A stretch of DNA of 64,000 nt from Diorhabda sublineata (lineage: Eukaryota; Arthropoda; Insecta; Coleoptera; Chrysomelidae), in assembly GCF_026230105.1 (NCBI RefSeq), contig NC_079484.1, forward strand, positions 3,611,805 to 3,675,804, in the 5' to 3' direction. The notes below the pieces were generated by a model. The model did not search any database. It was not told where the DNA came from and was given only the letters and a program-made list of their open reading frames with translations. Shown here piece after piece: positions 34,001 to 45,904 of the stretch (the stretch's first letter is position 1; every line of letters begins with the position of its first letter). The position numbers and the translations under genes are program-made.

Positions 34001-34913
34001 TCAGTTTTTTGTTCTGATCAAAAATCGAATTTCAGCAGGCAATTTTGTGAAACAGTGAAAACGATTTTCAAACGCGTTTTTCTCGAGACAGAATTTTTCG
34101 AATTTGCTGGAGTGATTACTCGGAGACATCGCTATCAAATTTGTTTTGCGTCTTCTCTATATAGTTCTCCATACGATGACCCTCCAGTTTTTTGTTCTGA
34201 TCAAAAATCGAATTTCAGCAGGCAATTTTGTGAAACAGTGAAAACGATTTTCAAACGCGTTTTTCTCGAGACAGAATTTTTCGAATTTGCTGGAGTGATT
34301 ACTCGGAGACATCGCTATCAAATTTGTTTTGCGTCTTCTCTATATAGTTCTCCATACGATTACCCTTCAGTTTTTTGTTCTGATCAAAAATCGAATTTCA
34401 GCAGGCAATTTTGTGAAACAGTGAAAACGATTTTCAAACGCGTTTTTCTCGAGACAGAATTTTTCGAATTTGCTGGAGTGATTACTCGGAGACATCGCTA
34501 TCAAATTTGTTTTGCGTCTTCTCTATATAGTTCTCCATACGATGATCCTCCAGTTTTTTGTTCTGATCAAAAATCGAATTTCAGCAGGCAATTTTGGGTA
34601 AAATTTAACTTTTTTTTTCAACATGCCACTTTGTCAATTTTTGATTTTTTGGTTAGCTCAAGGGTCATCAGAGAATTTTTTTCTTAGGTTTCATCAATGG
34701 AGGAGGCTGCAATAACTCCAGCAGTGGAGGAATTTTTTTTTTGGCGCCGCCGGAGATCGCGTGTCATTTCAAAAATATTTAATATTTTATTTCGAAAATT
34801 TGACTGTGTATTCTAAAAACATGAATAAATATACCCTCAAAATTTTAAAACGATTGATCCACTAGTTTTTTTTGTAATTGCCTTTTTTTAGGCTGTCACA
34901 TTAGGTGTGCCCC
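31055..34913. mobile_element. TIR-bounded element carrying a satellite array
   Basis: The left end GGGGCACACCTAGTGTGA (31055) is matched by the right end TCACATTAGGTGTGCCCC (to 34913) in inverse orientation, with one mismatch. Between them lie two unique flanks and the 183-bp array. Inside the ends, the left (31120-31172) and right (34832-34885) flanks also share the block AAAATTTTAAA-CGAT...TAGTTTTT...GCC in direct orientation. No transposase and no clear target duplication. The whole looks like a non-autonomous DNA element that has captured or amplified a satellite. Confidence 0.68.
31316..34597 (+). repeat. 183-bp tandem array, 18 copies
   Basis: The unit begins GATTTTCAAACGCG and recurs every 183 bp from 31318 to the edge at about 34597. 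Copies are nearly identical; the main variation is GATGACCCTCCA versus GATTACCCTTCA and GCGTC versus GCATC. Because 183 is 61 codons, one frame stays open for 1125 codons, with 61-residue repeats containing FEFAGVITRRHRYQ. The first nine copies follow a three-unit pattern. The open frame is a by-product of unit length. Confidence 0.95.
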
Positions 34914-36225
34914 GATGATTAATTCCAACAACTTTCTTATTCAGTTTCTATTCTGAATCCAATAAATGGTGTCACGATATTAAAAAAAAAAGATAAATTG
35001 AAGATAGTACGTTGATTTATAATCATCATATCTATTAAAAGTATTTGATGAAAGTTTGTAATAACTCCAATTTCAAAAATTTTGGGAACCTATTTCTAAA
35101 GTTGTTGAAGATAATTTTGTGAGAATCAAATAATTATCTTATCGAGGTTCTTACTATAATTGGACCCGACAGGGACATTTTATTCATTTATCTGATTTGT
35201 AAGTATTGCTAGAAGAAGCTCTGTTGTGTGTCTTCATTGTAGCTGCCGCTAGTTCTACAGTCCTCATACTCGATCGAATTCCTTCCTCCTAAAAACTTCT
35301 TTTTCAAAGCATTCGACTTCCGGAATTTCTTTCTTTTTCTCACAGAATCTCTACTCGTCAGTTTCAGTTTTTATCATACGCTTCGTAAGGAAATAATATT
35401 AAAATACCAGCGAGCACGTGTAACATATTTTTGTATACCATTGTATAGTATTATTTTTCAAATTTGACTACCTTTTCGACGTTTACTTCCTTGTTGATAT
35501 CGTTATTAAGAGCATTCGTTATTAATATGTACTTGTTCAAACTGTAGCATAATCTCTGATTCCCAATTATCTCAGTTCATGTGTTTTTCTTAGATAGTAA
35601 AAAAACATCATTAGAATTTATTGGATATTCATTTTGAACTCGTTCGTTTCTTTTCCACTATTTCTAAGAACATAAAAAGCAACCTTCGTATAAACTTCAA
35701 GTATCAAATTGCCCTTTTCATTGAGATATCAAAAATGAAATGTTGACTTTCCATGTTTCACAATTTTATGCTGTAAAATAAATACCACCAGAGTTTTCTA
35801 TAAAATATTTTCTAGAATGAAAAGTTTATTGCAGTAATGTCATTCGTGAGGACTGTTGAATATGGTTGTTGGCTCACTTTTTTTGATAAAAAATGGTAGT
35901 TTCAATGGCTGTCGCAATTAACCAGCACGTCGAAACGTATAAGCTGCAGCGGTGTCAATTAAATTCGTTAAAAAAATAATTATAATCAAACCTTTGATCT
36001 TGGAAAATTAACGAGTATATAATTTTTTTCTACAAAGGAAAATATACGCACGCATCATGAACTGTACAAAATTGTTTTATAATTATAATTCAAACGGCCA
36101 ATTAATCAATTTTTGTCATTCCGCAGCCATAACTTTGTGAATTCCAAATGAATATCTCAACAAACAGTTGATTATGAGGTTTAGAAGCAATATCTGCTTT
36201 TCTATTCTAATTATACAGTGTGGAC
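34914..36225. other. PDE9 intron 1 segment, no gene seen
   Basis: AT-rich, with no open frame of note, no recognised repeat and no terminal structure. Confidence 0.45.
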
Positions 36226-39200
36226 TATAGATAATCATACAGTGCAGCGCAGTGTAAGGTAGCGCAGCGCATTGTGAAGCAATGAAGTGCAGAGTAGTGC
36301 AGTTTAGGGTAGTGCAGCGCATTGTAGGATAGAACAGCGCAGTGCAGTGCATTGCAGGGTAGTCCAGCTTAGTACAGTGGATTGTAGGGAAATGCAGCAC
36401 AGTGTAGCGCGTTTTAATATAGTGCAGCAGATTTTAAAGTAGTGCAGTGCATTTTAGTGTAGTTCAGCTTAGTACAGTGGATTGTAGGGAAATGCAGCAC
36501 AGTGTAGCGCGTTTTAGTATAGTGCAGCGGATTTTAAAGTAGTGCAATGCATTTTAGTGTAGTCCAGCTCAGTACAGTGGATTGTACGGTAGTGCAGCAC
36601 AGTGTAGCGCGTTTTAGTATAGTGCAGCGGATTTTAAAGTAGTGCAGTGCATTTTAGTGTAGTCCAGCTTAGTACAGTGGATTGTAGAGAAATGCAGCAC
36701 AGTGTAGCGCGTTTTAATATAGTGCAGCGGATTTTAAAGTAGTGCAGTGCATTTTAGTGTAGTCCAGCTTAGTACAGTGGATTGTAGGGAAATGCAGCAC
36801 AGTGTAGCGCGTTTTAGTATAGTGCAGCGGATTTTAAAGTAGTGCAATGCATTTTAGTGTAGTCCAGCTCAGTACAGTGGATTGTACGGTAGTGCAGCAC
36901 AGTGTAGCGCGTTTTAATATAGTGCAGCGGATTTTAAAGTAGTGCAGTGCATTTTAGTGTAGTCCAGCTTAGTACAGTGGATTGTAGGGAAATGCAGCAC
37001 AGTGTAGCGAGTTTTAGTATAGTGCAGCGGATTTTAAAGTAGTGCAGTGCATTTTAGTGTAGTCCAGCTTAGTACAGTGGATTGTAGGGAAATGCAGCAC
37101 AGTGTAGCGCGTTTTAGTATAGTGCAGCGGATTTTAAAGTAGTGCAATGCATTTTAGTGTAGTCCAGCTCAGTACAGTGGATTGTACGGTAGTGCAGCAC
37201 AGTGTAGCGCGTTTTAATATAGTGCAGCGGATTTTAAAGTAGTGCAGTGCATTTTAGTGTAGTCCAGCTTAGTACAGTGGATTGTAGGGAAATGCAGCAC
37301 AGTGTAGCGAGTTTTAGTATAGTGCAGCGGATTTTAAAGTAGTGCAGTGCATTTTAGTGTAGTCCAGCTTAGTACAGTGGATTGTAGGGAAATGCAGCAC
37401 AGTGTAGCGAGTTTTAGTATAGTGCAGCGGATTTTAAAGTAGTGCAGTGCATTTTAGTGTAGTCCAGCTTAGTACAGTGGATTGTAGGGAAATGCAGCAC
37501 AGTGTAGCGCGTTTTAATATAGTGCAGCGGATTTTAAAGTAGTGCAGTGCATTTTAGTGTAGTTCAGCTTAGTACAGTGGATTGTAGGGAAATGCAGCAC
37601 AGTGTAGCGCGTTTTAGTATAGTGCAGCGGATTTTAAAGTAGTGCAGTGCATTTTAGTGTAGTCCAGCTTAGTACAGTGGATTGTAGGGAAATGCAGCAC
37701 AGTGTAGCGCGTTTTAGTATAGTGCAGCGGATTTTAAAGTAGTGCAGTGCATTTTAGTGTAGTCCAGCTTAGTACAGTGGATTGTAGGGAAATGCAGCAC
37801 AGTGTAGCGAGTTTTAGTATAGTGCAGCGGATTTTACAGTAGTGCAGTGCATTTTAGTGTAGTCCAGCTTAGTACAGTGGGTTGTAGGGAAATGCAGCAC
37901 AGTGTAGCGCGTTTTAGTATAGTGCAGCGGATTTTAAAGTAGTGCAATGCATTTTAGTGTAGTCCAGCTTAGTACAGTGGATTGTGGGGAAATGCAGCAC
38001 AGTGTAGCGCGTTTTAGTATAGTGCAGCGGATTTTACAGTAGTGCAGTGCATTTTAGTGTAGTCCAGCTTAGTACAGTGGATTGTAGGGAAATGCAGCAC
38101 AGTGTAGCGCGTTTTAATATAGTGCAGCGGATTTTACAGTAGTGCAGTGCATTTTAGTGTAGTCCAGCTTAGTACAGTGGATTGTAGGGAAATGCAGCAC
38201 AGTGTAGCGTGTTTTAGTATAGTGCAGCGGATTTTAAAGTAGTGCAATGCATTTTAGTGTAGTCCAGCTTAGTACAGTGGATTGTGGGGAAATGCAGCAC
38301 AGTGTAGCGCGTTTTAGTATAGTGCAGCGGATTTTACAGTAGTGCAGTGCATTTTAGTGTAGTCCAGCTTAGTACAGTGGATTGTAGGGAAATGCAGCAC
38401 AGTGTAGCGCGTTTTAATATAGTGCAGCGGATTTTAAAGTAGTGCAGTGCATTTTAGTGTAGTCCAGCTCAGTACAGTGGATTGTACGGTAGTGCAGCAC
38501 AGTGTAGCGCGTTTTAATATAGTGCAGCGGATTTTAAAGTAGTGCAGTGGATTTTAGTGTAGTCCAGCTCAGTACAGTGGATTGTAGGGAAATGCAGCAC
38601 AGTGTAGCGCGTTTTAGTATAGTGCAGCGGATTTTAAAGTAGTGCAGTGCATTTTAGTGTAGTCCAGCTTAGTACAGTGGATTGTAGGGAAATGCAGCAC
38701 AGTGTAGCGAGTTTTAGTATAGTGCAGCGGATTTTACAGTAGTGCAGTGCATTTTAGTGTAGTCCAGCTTAGTACAGTGGATTGTAGGGAAATGCAGCAC
38801 AGTGTAGCGCGTTTTAGTATAGTGCAGCGGATTTTAAAGTAGTGCAATGCATTTTAGTGTAGTCCAGCTTAGTACAGTGGATTGTGGGGAAATGCAGCAC
38901 AGTGTAGCGCGTTTTAGTATAGTGCAGCGGATTTTACAGTAGTGCAGTGCATTTTAGTGTAGTCCAGCTTAGTACAGTGGATTGTAGGGAAATGCAGCAC
39001 AGTGTAGCGCGTTTTAATATAGTGCAGCGGATTTTACAGTAGTGCAGTGCATTTTAGTGTAGTCCAGCTTAGTACAGTGGATTGTAGGGAAATGCAGCAC
39101 AGTGTAGCGCGTTTTAGTATAGTGCAGCGGATTTTAAAGTAGTGCAATGCATTTTAGTGTAGTCCAGCTTAGTACAGTGGATTGTGGGGAAATGCAGCAC

Positions 39201-39412
39201 AGTGTAGCGCGTTTTAGTATAGTGCAGCGGATTTTACAGTAGTGCAGTGCATTTTAGTGTAGTCCAGCTTAGTACAGTGGATTGTACGGTAGTGCAGCAC
39301 AGTGTAGCGCGTTTTAATATAGTGCAGCGGATTTTAAAGTAGTGCAGTGCATTTTAGTGTAGTCCAGCTTAGTACAGTGGATTGTAGGGTTGTGCAGCAC
39401 AATGTAGGCTAG
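36226..39412 (+). repeat. 100-bp tandem array (about 30 copies) of five 20-bp subunits
   Basis: AGTACAGTGG recurs exactly every 100 bp from 36371 to 39371. Each unit divides into five 20-mers related to AGTGCAGCGCATTTTAGTGT. The left margin (36226-36360) holds degenerate 20-mers not yet organised in hundreds. Variants repeat every 300 bp: ATTGTACGGT at 36581, 36881 and 37181, and ATTGTGGGGA at 37981 and 38281 and again at 38881 and 39181. So there is a third level of order. No coding potential. Confidence 0.95.
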
Positions 39413-39629
39413 TGTATTAAATTGCCGAAAAGGTATACTGGTCATGGAAGTTCACCGAAAATCGTTTTCGGGTAAGCTAAGTCCAATTCTGACATATTAT
39501 AGATTCAAATTGTATTATAAACGTTATAAAAAATATGGCTTTGATAGAAAACAGCTCATATACATGAAGTAAATTATATAACACGCCCCAAAGAATGCGG
39601 CAAAGCTATTATTGGCAACAGATAATCTC

Positions 39630-39765
39630 CCGCAGCGCAATGTAGTGCAGTGCAGTCTAGTGGAGTGCAGCACATTGTAGTGGAGTGCAGCGCGTTGTAG
39701 GATAGAACAGCGAAGTGCAGCACATTTCAAAGTGTTGCTACGAAGTGCAGCGCTGTATAAGTAGG
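39630..39765 (+). repeat. Detached block of the 20-bp subunit
   Basis: About six degenerate 20-mers (GTAGTGCAGTGCAG, GGAGTGCAGCACATTGTAGT, GGATAGAACAGCG) lie 220 bp beyond the main array. They share GGATAGAACAGCG with its left margin (36328-36340). Likely an older edge of the same satellite. Confidence 0.8.
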
Positions 39766-40855
39766 AATCTTTCTTGTTTAATTTTAATAGAAAACTGCGA
39801 TTACTTTTTTTTGAGTTATTAAGAAATTTTTATTAATAAGAGAAAAGTGTACACATTCATGTTGAAATTTAAAGCCGTTTTAGAAACCCAGTGAATTAAT
39901 ATATTGTGAGTAATATAAAATTAAAAATAACAACCAGGCTGTATCCAATTTAGTAGTATACAAGATAATCTCGGTGGTGTATGCAGGATTTTGTAGAGGC
40001 GTGAAATTTATGCTCCCGCTAGGATGGTCGCCTCGAGTGAAGTTTTGAAAGATTGGTTGCTGACAGAATTTAAATATTTCCTTGATAAGAATTTATGATA
40101 TGATCGATCGAAAATGATATATTTCATGGGATATTTCGCTCCCCCAAAAAAAAAAAAAAATATAACCGAACCTCAGTGCTATATTTGCTCGCTTTCATGG
40201 AAGCACTAAATATTTTATGGCCGCTCGGATTTCAATTAAAACGATGCTTTCGAAATGGGTGAGCTTTATATCTCTTATGAAGATTTTTTTAATGGATCCT
40301 AGAGTTTCTTTCCTTAAACAAATTATAAAACTATATTAGTTATTTTTTATAATAAACAACCTTTCTAAGAATCGAATTCATGAGTAATTTGTACTTTAGT
40401 AGTTTTTTTTTCAAAAACAGACAGTTTGAAATATTTTGAATACTCAATGAGGCAATAATCTAAGAGACAATGTCAGGGGTGAATAAATTATCAAAATACA
40501 TCTCTAATAGAGAAGTCTGGTCGCAAATTGTTTTCCTTTTGAGAGAGTTTATCACAATATAGATTGTAGAAAGATTGTGCATTTGAATATTAATTTAAAA
40601 ACCGGACACAATTTTATATTCAATTTTTTTGATTTAAATTTAAAAAGAAATAGTTTTCTTGAAGAAAAAAATAATAATATAGAATTAGATTTGTTTTTGA
40701 TTAGTAAATTTGGGAGCTGACTGGCTTTATAATCAAAAAATTTTTCTTTTTATTAACTTCATTAAGATGAGTAATTTTTTATATCAGTTGCATTAAAAAA
40801 ATGGAAATAAGGAAAAGTATTTATAATTTGATTGTACAGATCCTTAAGCCTGACG
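39766..40855. other. PDE9 intron 1 segment, no gene seen
   Basis: AT-rich with a poly-A run at 40145-40161. No motif recognised. Confidence 0.45.
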
Positions 40856-40859
40856 TAGA

Positions 40860-41440
40860 TGTATTTTCAAAACTAAAATATGTCACCAAGAAGCATTCAC
40901 CGTGTTATAGCCGAATGTGAAGAAGGAATACCATGTACCAACCTCCCAAAAAGTGGAAAACAAAAAAATTTTCCCCACAAAAAGAGCTGTAAAACTGGTA
41001 AGAAGATTAAAAGACAAAATCGGTGTATACTTCAAAGAGTATCGAAGGAATTGGCAATAAATGGTCAAAAATATCGGAAAAGACGAAACCAAAACACTTA
41101 GCAGATGAGAGAATTATTATTATAGATGAAAAATCAAAAGAAACGACAATATAAAAGAGTGTACAATGTAAAATATGAAGTAAAAAAGGAAAGTCGCAGA
41201 TAAAGTTTTGCTCTGGTGTGCGGTTTCGACGAGAGGTATATCCAGACTTTATGTGTGTTGAGTATGGAAGAAACTGAAGTTTTTGAAAGGTTTATTAGCA
41301 ACTACATCATTAAATTAGTTTATTTTGTTCTTCAACATCGCGTTGGAGACGACAACAAAATTGTTTGTTACATGTTATTATCAAAATGAATTTAACAACG
41401 TTTATTGTTGCCTAATCCTCAGTTTTAGGTGGATTTTAGT
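40860..41440 (+). mobile_element. Degraded Tc1/mariner-like transposase
   Basis: The frame from 40880 starts MSPRSIHRVIAECEEG, a homeodomain-like helix-turn-helix typical of transposase DNA-binding domains, followed by a Lys-rich stretch. Other frames give VRRLKDKIG and, near 41205, KVLLWCAVSTRGISRLYVC, which resembles the V-W-x-x-I-S-x-x-G-I-S segment between the first two catalytic Asp residues. Stops are frequent, and no D-D-E/D residues can be placed with confidence. Confidence 0.5.
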
Positions 41441-41549
41441 AATTCAGATCTTTCGAAAAATATTTGTCATAATCTCCACGTACTTTCGAATGAATCAAAG
41501 GTCTCTACACGTTGAAGCAGTTGCAGATTTATATTACAAAAGTTAATTT

Positions 41550-42630
41550 CAAACGCATTCACAATATTCTATTAGATTCTAATTCAAGAATTATAAATAA
41601 TTATGTTATTGATTCACATATATATAGTTGAAATAATTTCCAAAAAAAAGTATCTTTCAACAATTTCGTTAAAAGTAATCATCATGTTAAAGGATTGACT
41701 TGCCTTTCAGAAGGATCTATCGACTTATGTCTTTCCTCGAACTATTCGTTAATATAGTTTCAGATTGAATTTTCCGGCTATGGATTCGTCAATCGAAAAG
41801 CATTTATAGAGCCCTACAGTTTTACGTTTTCGAGATTGAATAGTAGAAATACATTTACAGATATTGGTAATAGCTATTTCGTTTTTTATCAAGAAATATC
41901 GATAAGAAAATCTGACAAAGTAGGATATATACTCAATGAAATCAGAAAGAAATTATTTGTGGATTTGGGTTTTTTGGTAACATGATTATTATGTACTATG
42001 CTTTTAAACATTCAGACGTTGACAAAATGAGGATTATGGATTAACTATAATCAGAGTTGGTAGAGAATGATGTGTATTGGACAGTCGTAATGTTCGATGG
42101 GATTTAAATTTGCGCACTGTATAAAAACAGCGAAGAAACCGTGAAGTGGTTTATGGGAGATTATAAAAATAAACGTCCAATTGTGGTACTTTGAATAAAC
42201 ACAAATGGGAATCTATCAGCTCCCAAACAATTAGCTCCACGTACACGATACCACTTATTTCTCATGGCAGTTTCTTAAACAGAATCCTGAATGGAACTAC
42301 CACTAATCGCAGAAGATATAAAAATAGATAATGCAATGAGTATTGATCTACCTTTTGAGTAGCAACTATTTTTATGTTGGGTTGACCAAGTCGTGTTCCT
42401 AATTTTGAGGTCTGAATTTTATTACGGTTATAACGGTTAGGTTATTATGATTATCATAACTCATAATTGATTTACAAATAAGTATAATGGTTAGGAACAT
42501 AATAAAATGGGCGAATAAAGAATTGATGGATGGTAAGTAGTTATTTTATGGATACAACAATCAAATTAATGAGATTTTTTTATATTCATATAAATGAATA
42601 GCAATCAAATATAAATAAAATATTAATGCA
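41550..42630. other. PDE9 intron 1 segment, possible Penelope upstream sequence
   Basis: No readable protein motif. It directly precedes the Penelope-like RT and may contain its degraded N-terminal half. Confidence 0.3.
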
Positions 42631-42639
42631 TCTAAAGAA

Positions 42640-43640
42640 TATACAGAAATACCTCAAAATGGATTTATAAAAGCCATAGAATTCACACTTACAACAACAT
42701 ATTTCAAATATGAAAATGAATAAAACACAAACAAATTGATGGTTGTGCTATGGGAGCTTCCATTTCAAGTGTTATAGCACAATTGGTAATGGGAGATCTT
42801 GAGGAAACGGTCCTAAGCGAATGTAGATGATTGCATTACTGTTGTATCAAAGAATCAAATTGAAAACATACGTAAAAAGTTCAATTCTTATTATGAAAAG
42901 CTTCAATTCAAAATCGAGGTTGAGCAAAATAATAGAATCAATTTTCTTGATGTCACATTATATGTAATTAACAATAAAATAAGAACAGAATGGTATACGA
43001 AACCAACTGATCCTCAATATATTTAAACTTTAAACAATTCGTGTCATCCTATGTCCCAAAAAAGTTTGGCTGGTAGATCAATCCAACTATCAGATCCTGA
43101 ATTTAGATGATTAGCTATTCGAAAAGCAAAAACTGCATTGAAAAAATAATTATGAATAACATATTCAAGAAAAGGATAAACAATTTATAAAAAAAAACTG
43201 GAACGAAACATTAAAACATAAAACATTTTTCCTTACCATATGTACGAGGACTTTCCCAACAATTATCGAATTATTTTAATAAATATGATATTGGTATAAG
43301 TCATAAAGGACATAATAAAATGAATTAAAATCTAAAACAACCAAAAACAAAAGAGCTAATATCATATATCAAGTGCCTTATATTAATTGTGATATTGTCT
43401 ACATAGGGCAGACATCTCAGTATTTGGAAAATAGATTAAGAAGTCATCAATACGATAAAAAAAAATGGAGCTGCATTAACGAACCATGAGATATCAAAAA
43501 AAAAATAAATTCAATTATAAAGATTCAAAAATTTTTGGAACGGAATCTAATACACGAAAAAGGAAATTTTTAGAAATGGTTCACATTCATGAGAACGAAA
43601 AAGCTATAAATGAGAAAAATGAATAATTTAAGTAAAATTA
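42640..43640 (+). mobile_element. Penelope-like element: RT and GIY-YIG remnant
   Basis: Broken plus-strand frames give QIDGCAMGASISSVIAQLVM (the Penelope RT block after the first catalytic region), then FKIEVEQNNRINFLDVTLYV and RTEWYTKPTDPQYI (the RT thumb). Further on come YQVPYINCDIVYIGQTSQYL and ENRLRSHQYDKK. This last part is a GIY-YIG endonuclease core with YIGQT and the following Arg. The order RT then GIY-YIG defines Penelope-like elements. The expected YVDD lies at a frameshift (the sequence reads only ...DDCITVVSK). Confidence 0.9.
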
Positions 43641-43729
43641 ATAGTTCTATTTTGTAAATTCTAATAAATTTAATATATTTGAGATGTGGAAACCAAAGAA
43701 AAAATTAATTTTCCCTACGACTGTGCGTT

Positions 43730-44235
43730 TTAACCCACTTTCCCGCACGCATTTTTAGTTTTGAAAGTGCGCACTAGTGCGGGAAAGTAAAATTATGCAA
43801 ATTTTGACTTTATTAGATAGTTTTTTACTTCTGAGATCTAACTATTGTTACTACAGGGAAATAAATATTTACGAAATAGTCCATCAAATAAAATTTAAAC
43901 CTTTTCTAGCTTTTTGTAGCATTTTTAATTTTTTGAAAATATAAAATAATACAGATATTTTTTATATAACCATGTAATTGTTACTAAAACGTCAAAGTTG
44001 TTCAAAACATCTTGGAAGTGACCGAATATGTGCAGTCTTCTAAATTAAACTACATTAAACCGAATCCGATAATATAATATTAATGGATTAATCCGACGAA
44101 GAACTTCCCGAAGCCATTTTGAAGGCTGCAAATGGAACTTATTCCGAGCTGTTACCTGCCAAATGTATCACTTCCCGCACTTGTTTGGAAAATAACTATT
44201 TCTTATTGGAACAAAGTTCTAAGTTGATTTTATAG
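43730..44235 (+). mobile_element. Crypton-like/tyrosine-recombinase N-terminal fragment with CGCAC inverted motifs
   Basis: ACTTTCCCGCAC (43738) and GTGCGGGAAAGT (43778) are inverted copies 28 bp apart. TTCCCGCACTTG recurs at 44173. Between them, at 44083, MD followed by a stop and SDEELPEAILKAANGTYSEL with LPAKC resembles the start of insect Crypton-type proteins (acidic leader, then E-L-L-P-x-K-S). The integrase core is absent. The assignment is tentative. Confidence 0.45.
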
Positions 44236-44319
44236 AATGATCTACAGATCAATATAAATAAGCAAATTGTCAGTGTCAATATCATATTTTGAAAAGACTT
44301 AAAGAAAATTCGCAACGTC

Positions 44320-44440
44320 AAAATTTATCTTTCTTTTAAAAATTATCAAAAAAAAATTTTAAAACAGAAGAGACCTAAAATCAAGAGCAACAAGATACAT
44401 TAATATATCAGAAGGTCTAAGAAATAAGCAATTGAAGAAA
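44320..44440 (+). repeat. Penelope-associated terminal repeat, plus orientation
   Basis: TCTTTCTTTTAAAAATTATC, a poly-A run, TTTTAAAACAGAAGAGACCT and AAGGTCTAAGAAATAAG. It is the reverse complement of 51640-51760 and related to 27660-27800. It lies 700 bp after the GIY-YIG fragment, as expected for its end. Confidence 0.62.
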
Positions 44441-44739
44441 TAAATAAAATATAGAACTAATAATTCAATTTGTGAAAAATTGGTATACACAATGTTTTCC
44501 AATCGACAAATTTGGTATATGATTTATTTAATCAATTAATCCATGCTATATCATTAAAAATTTCAATAGTAATTCCTTAGAAATAATATAAACGATGATG
44601 AAATTTTATCCAGTATATTTTTGTTAAAAAATCGATTGAAAAATTTGTCTATAACTCAGAAACGAGGAATCGTAAGAGAAATTTTTAGTATATTTCCTCC
44701 AGGGAATAATTTTTCCACACATCTCCAATGATAAAATCT

Positions 44740-45600
44740 AAAGTTTGGCGGATGCGATTCCATTCTTTAAATTTTTTTTCGTTAACTTTCTACGGAAGGT
44801 TCTGTAAGCTAGATATAATTTTAGAAGTAGGTTGTGGTTTGGTTAAGGAGTTTTTTTTAAATTTTCTATAGCAGTCCTTGGTCTATATCTTGTTTTATAT
44901 CAAGAAAAACAGCATAGCGGTACTTTTTATTCCCTAGGGCTTTATTTATTTTATGCGCGAGGCGGTGGACTTGGTGCACTGTACATCAATGTCTGAAATC
45001 CAAACTGTTGGCCGGGGATACATTCCTATGTAGGGAGATCTATGTAGGGTTACTTTTTTAAGAAGTTTAAACACTTGTTGGGAGCAGGTTTATAGGTCGG
45101 TCTTTGCCTGGTTTACTAATCATAATTTGTGCAACTTCAAATGAATTTGGTCAGGATCCAAGTTTTATGATTACATTATAAATGTATGATAGTAAGACTA
45201 CCCCTTCTTTGGTATTTCTTCGTCTGTGCTTGCTCGATGATTTTTTTTTGAGTATAGTAATTTCATTTCATTATGTTTTTTTCGGTGTTTTTATCGCTTA
45301 TAGTTTGAGTTCGTCGTTTCGCGCAGACTGTGATGGTATCTTGGGATATTTTCTTGGCATCCAGATGAAATTATCTGTTCTCAAAAGTTCAGACACGTAT
45401 TTTTCATATTGCTCAAATTGTGCATCCCTTATTTCCATGACTAAGTCGATAATAGTTGTTAAACTCAATGAACTCAATATCCAGTACATAATGATGTTTA
45501 TGAAAGTGAGTTTTGTTGAAAAAAATTTTTATATTAATATTCCTGTTGCGGATGTATATTTTCTTCAATGGATGATATCAACAGAGATTACTTTCGCTTG
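44740..45600 (-). mobile_element. Jockey-type LINE reverse transcriptase remnant
   Basis: From 45490 down on the minus strand: IRDAQFEQYEKYVSELLRTD with NFIW (the segment before the RT), QIMISKPGKDRPINLLPTS (RT block 1-2, P-K-P-G-K-D...P-I-S-L-L-P) and HQVHRLAHKINKALGNKKYR with YAVFLDI (RT block with the F-L-D-I-x-x-A-F-D motif, here decayed after DI). Several stops. The 143-codon plus-strand frame at 45182-45613 is only its antisense. Confidence 0.82.
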
Positions 45601-45904
45601 CATAATGTGGTAGACGCACGTGAACCGCATACAAATACACAAAGAAAAGACAGAGCACGCTTTCAACTTTATTACTCTGTTCTAATAATGAGTACACGTC
45701 TTGGTTGATATGCGTAAAGAACTTTTTGTTTATGTAACTTGAGCACGTTAAATATGGTAGTTCATTATCTCACGGCAAATTAGTTTACTTGAGAGGATTT
45801 GGTTTACAAAGGATACAGAGTAAGAATCAATTTTGTGAACAACAAATTTTAACTGTAGATTGGATACCTATACCTATACAGGGTGACTTCATCAAGGGAG
45901 TTTC

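Noticed and set aside
31310..34687. 1125-codon open frame as a repeat-protein gene
   Set aside because: It is exactly the 183-bp array; unit length divisible by three explains the open frame. It begins and ends at the array edges with no splice, promoter or family signal.
36226..39412. CRISPR-like or telomere-like array
   Set aside because: No unique spacers; the 20-mers are contiguous and related to each other, and the context is a eukaryotic intron.
45182..45613. 143-codon plus-strand frame
   Set aside because: Antisense of the jockey-type LINE fragment, which has recognisable RT motifs on the minus strand.
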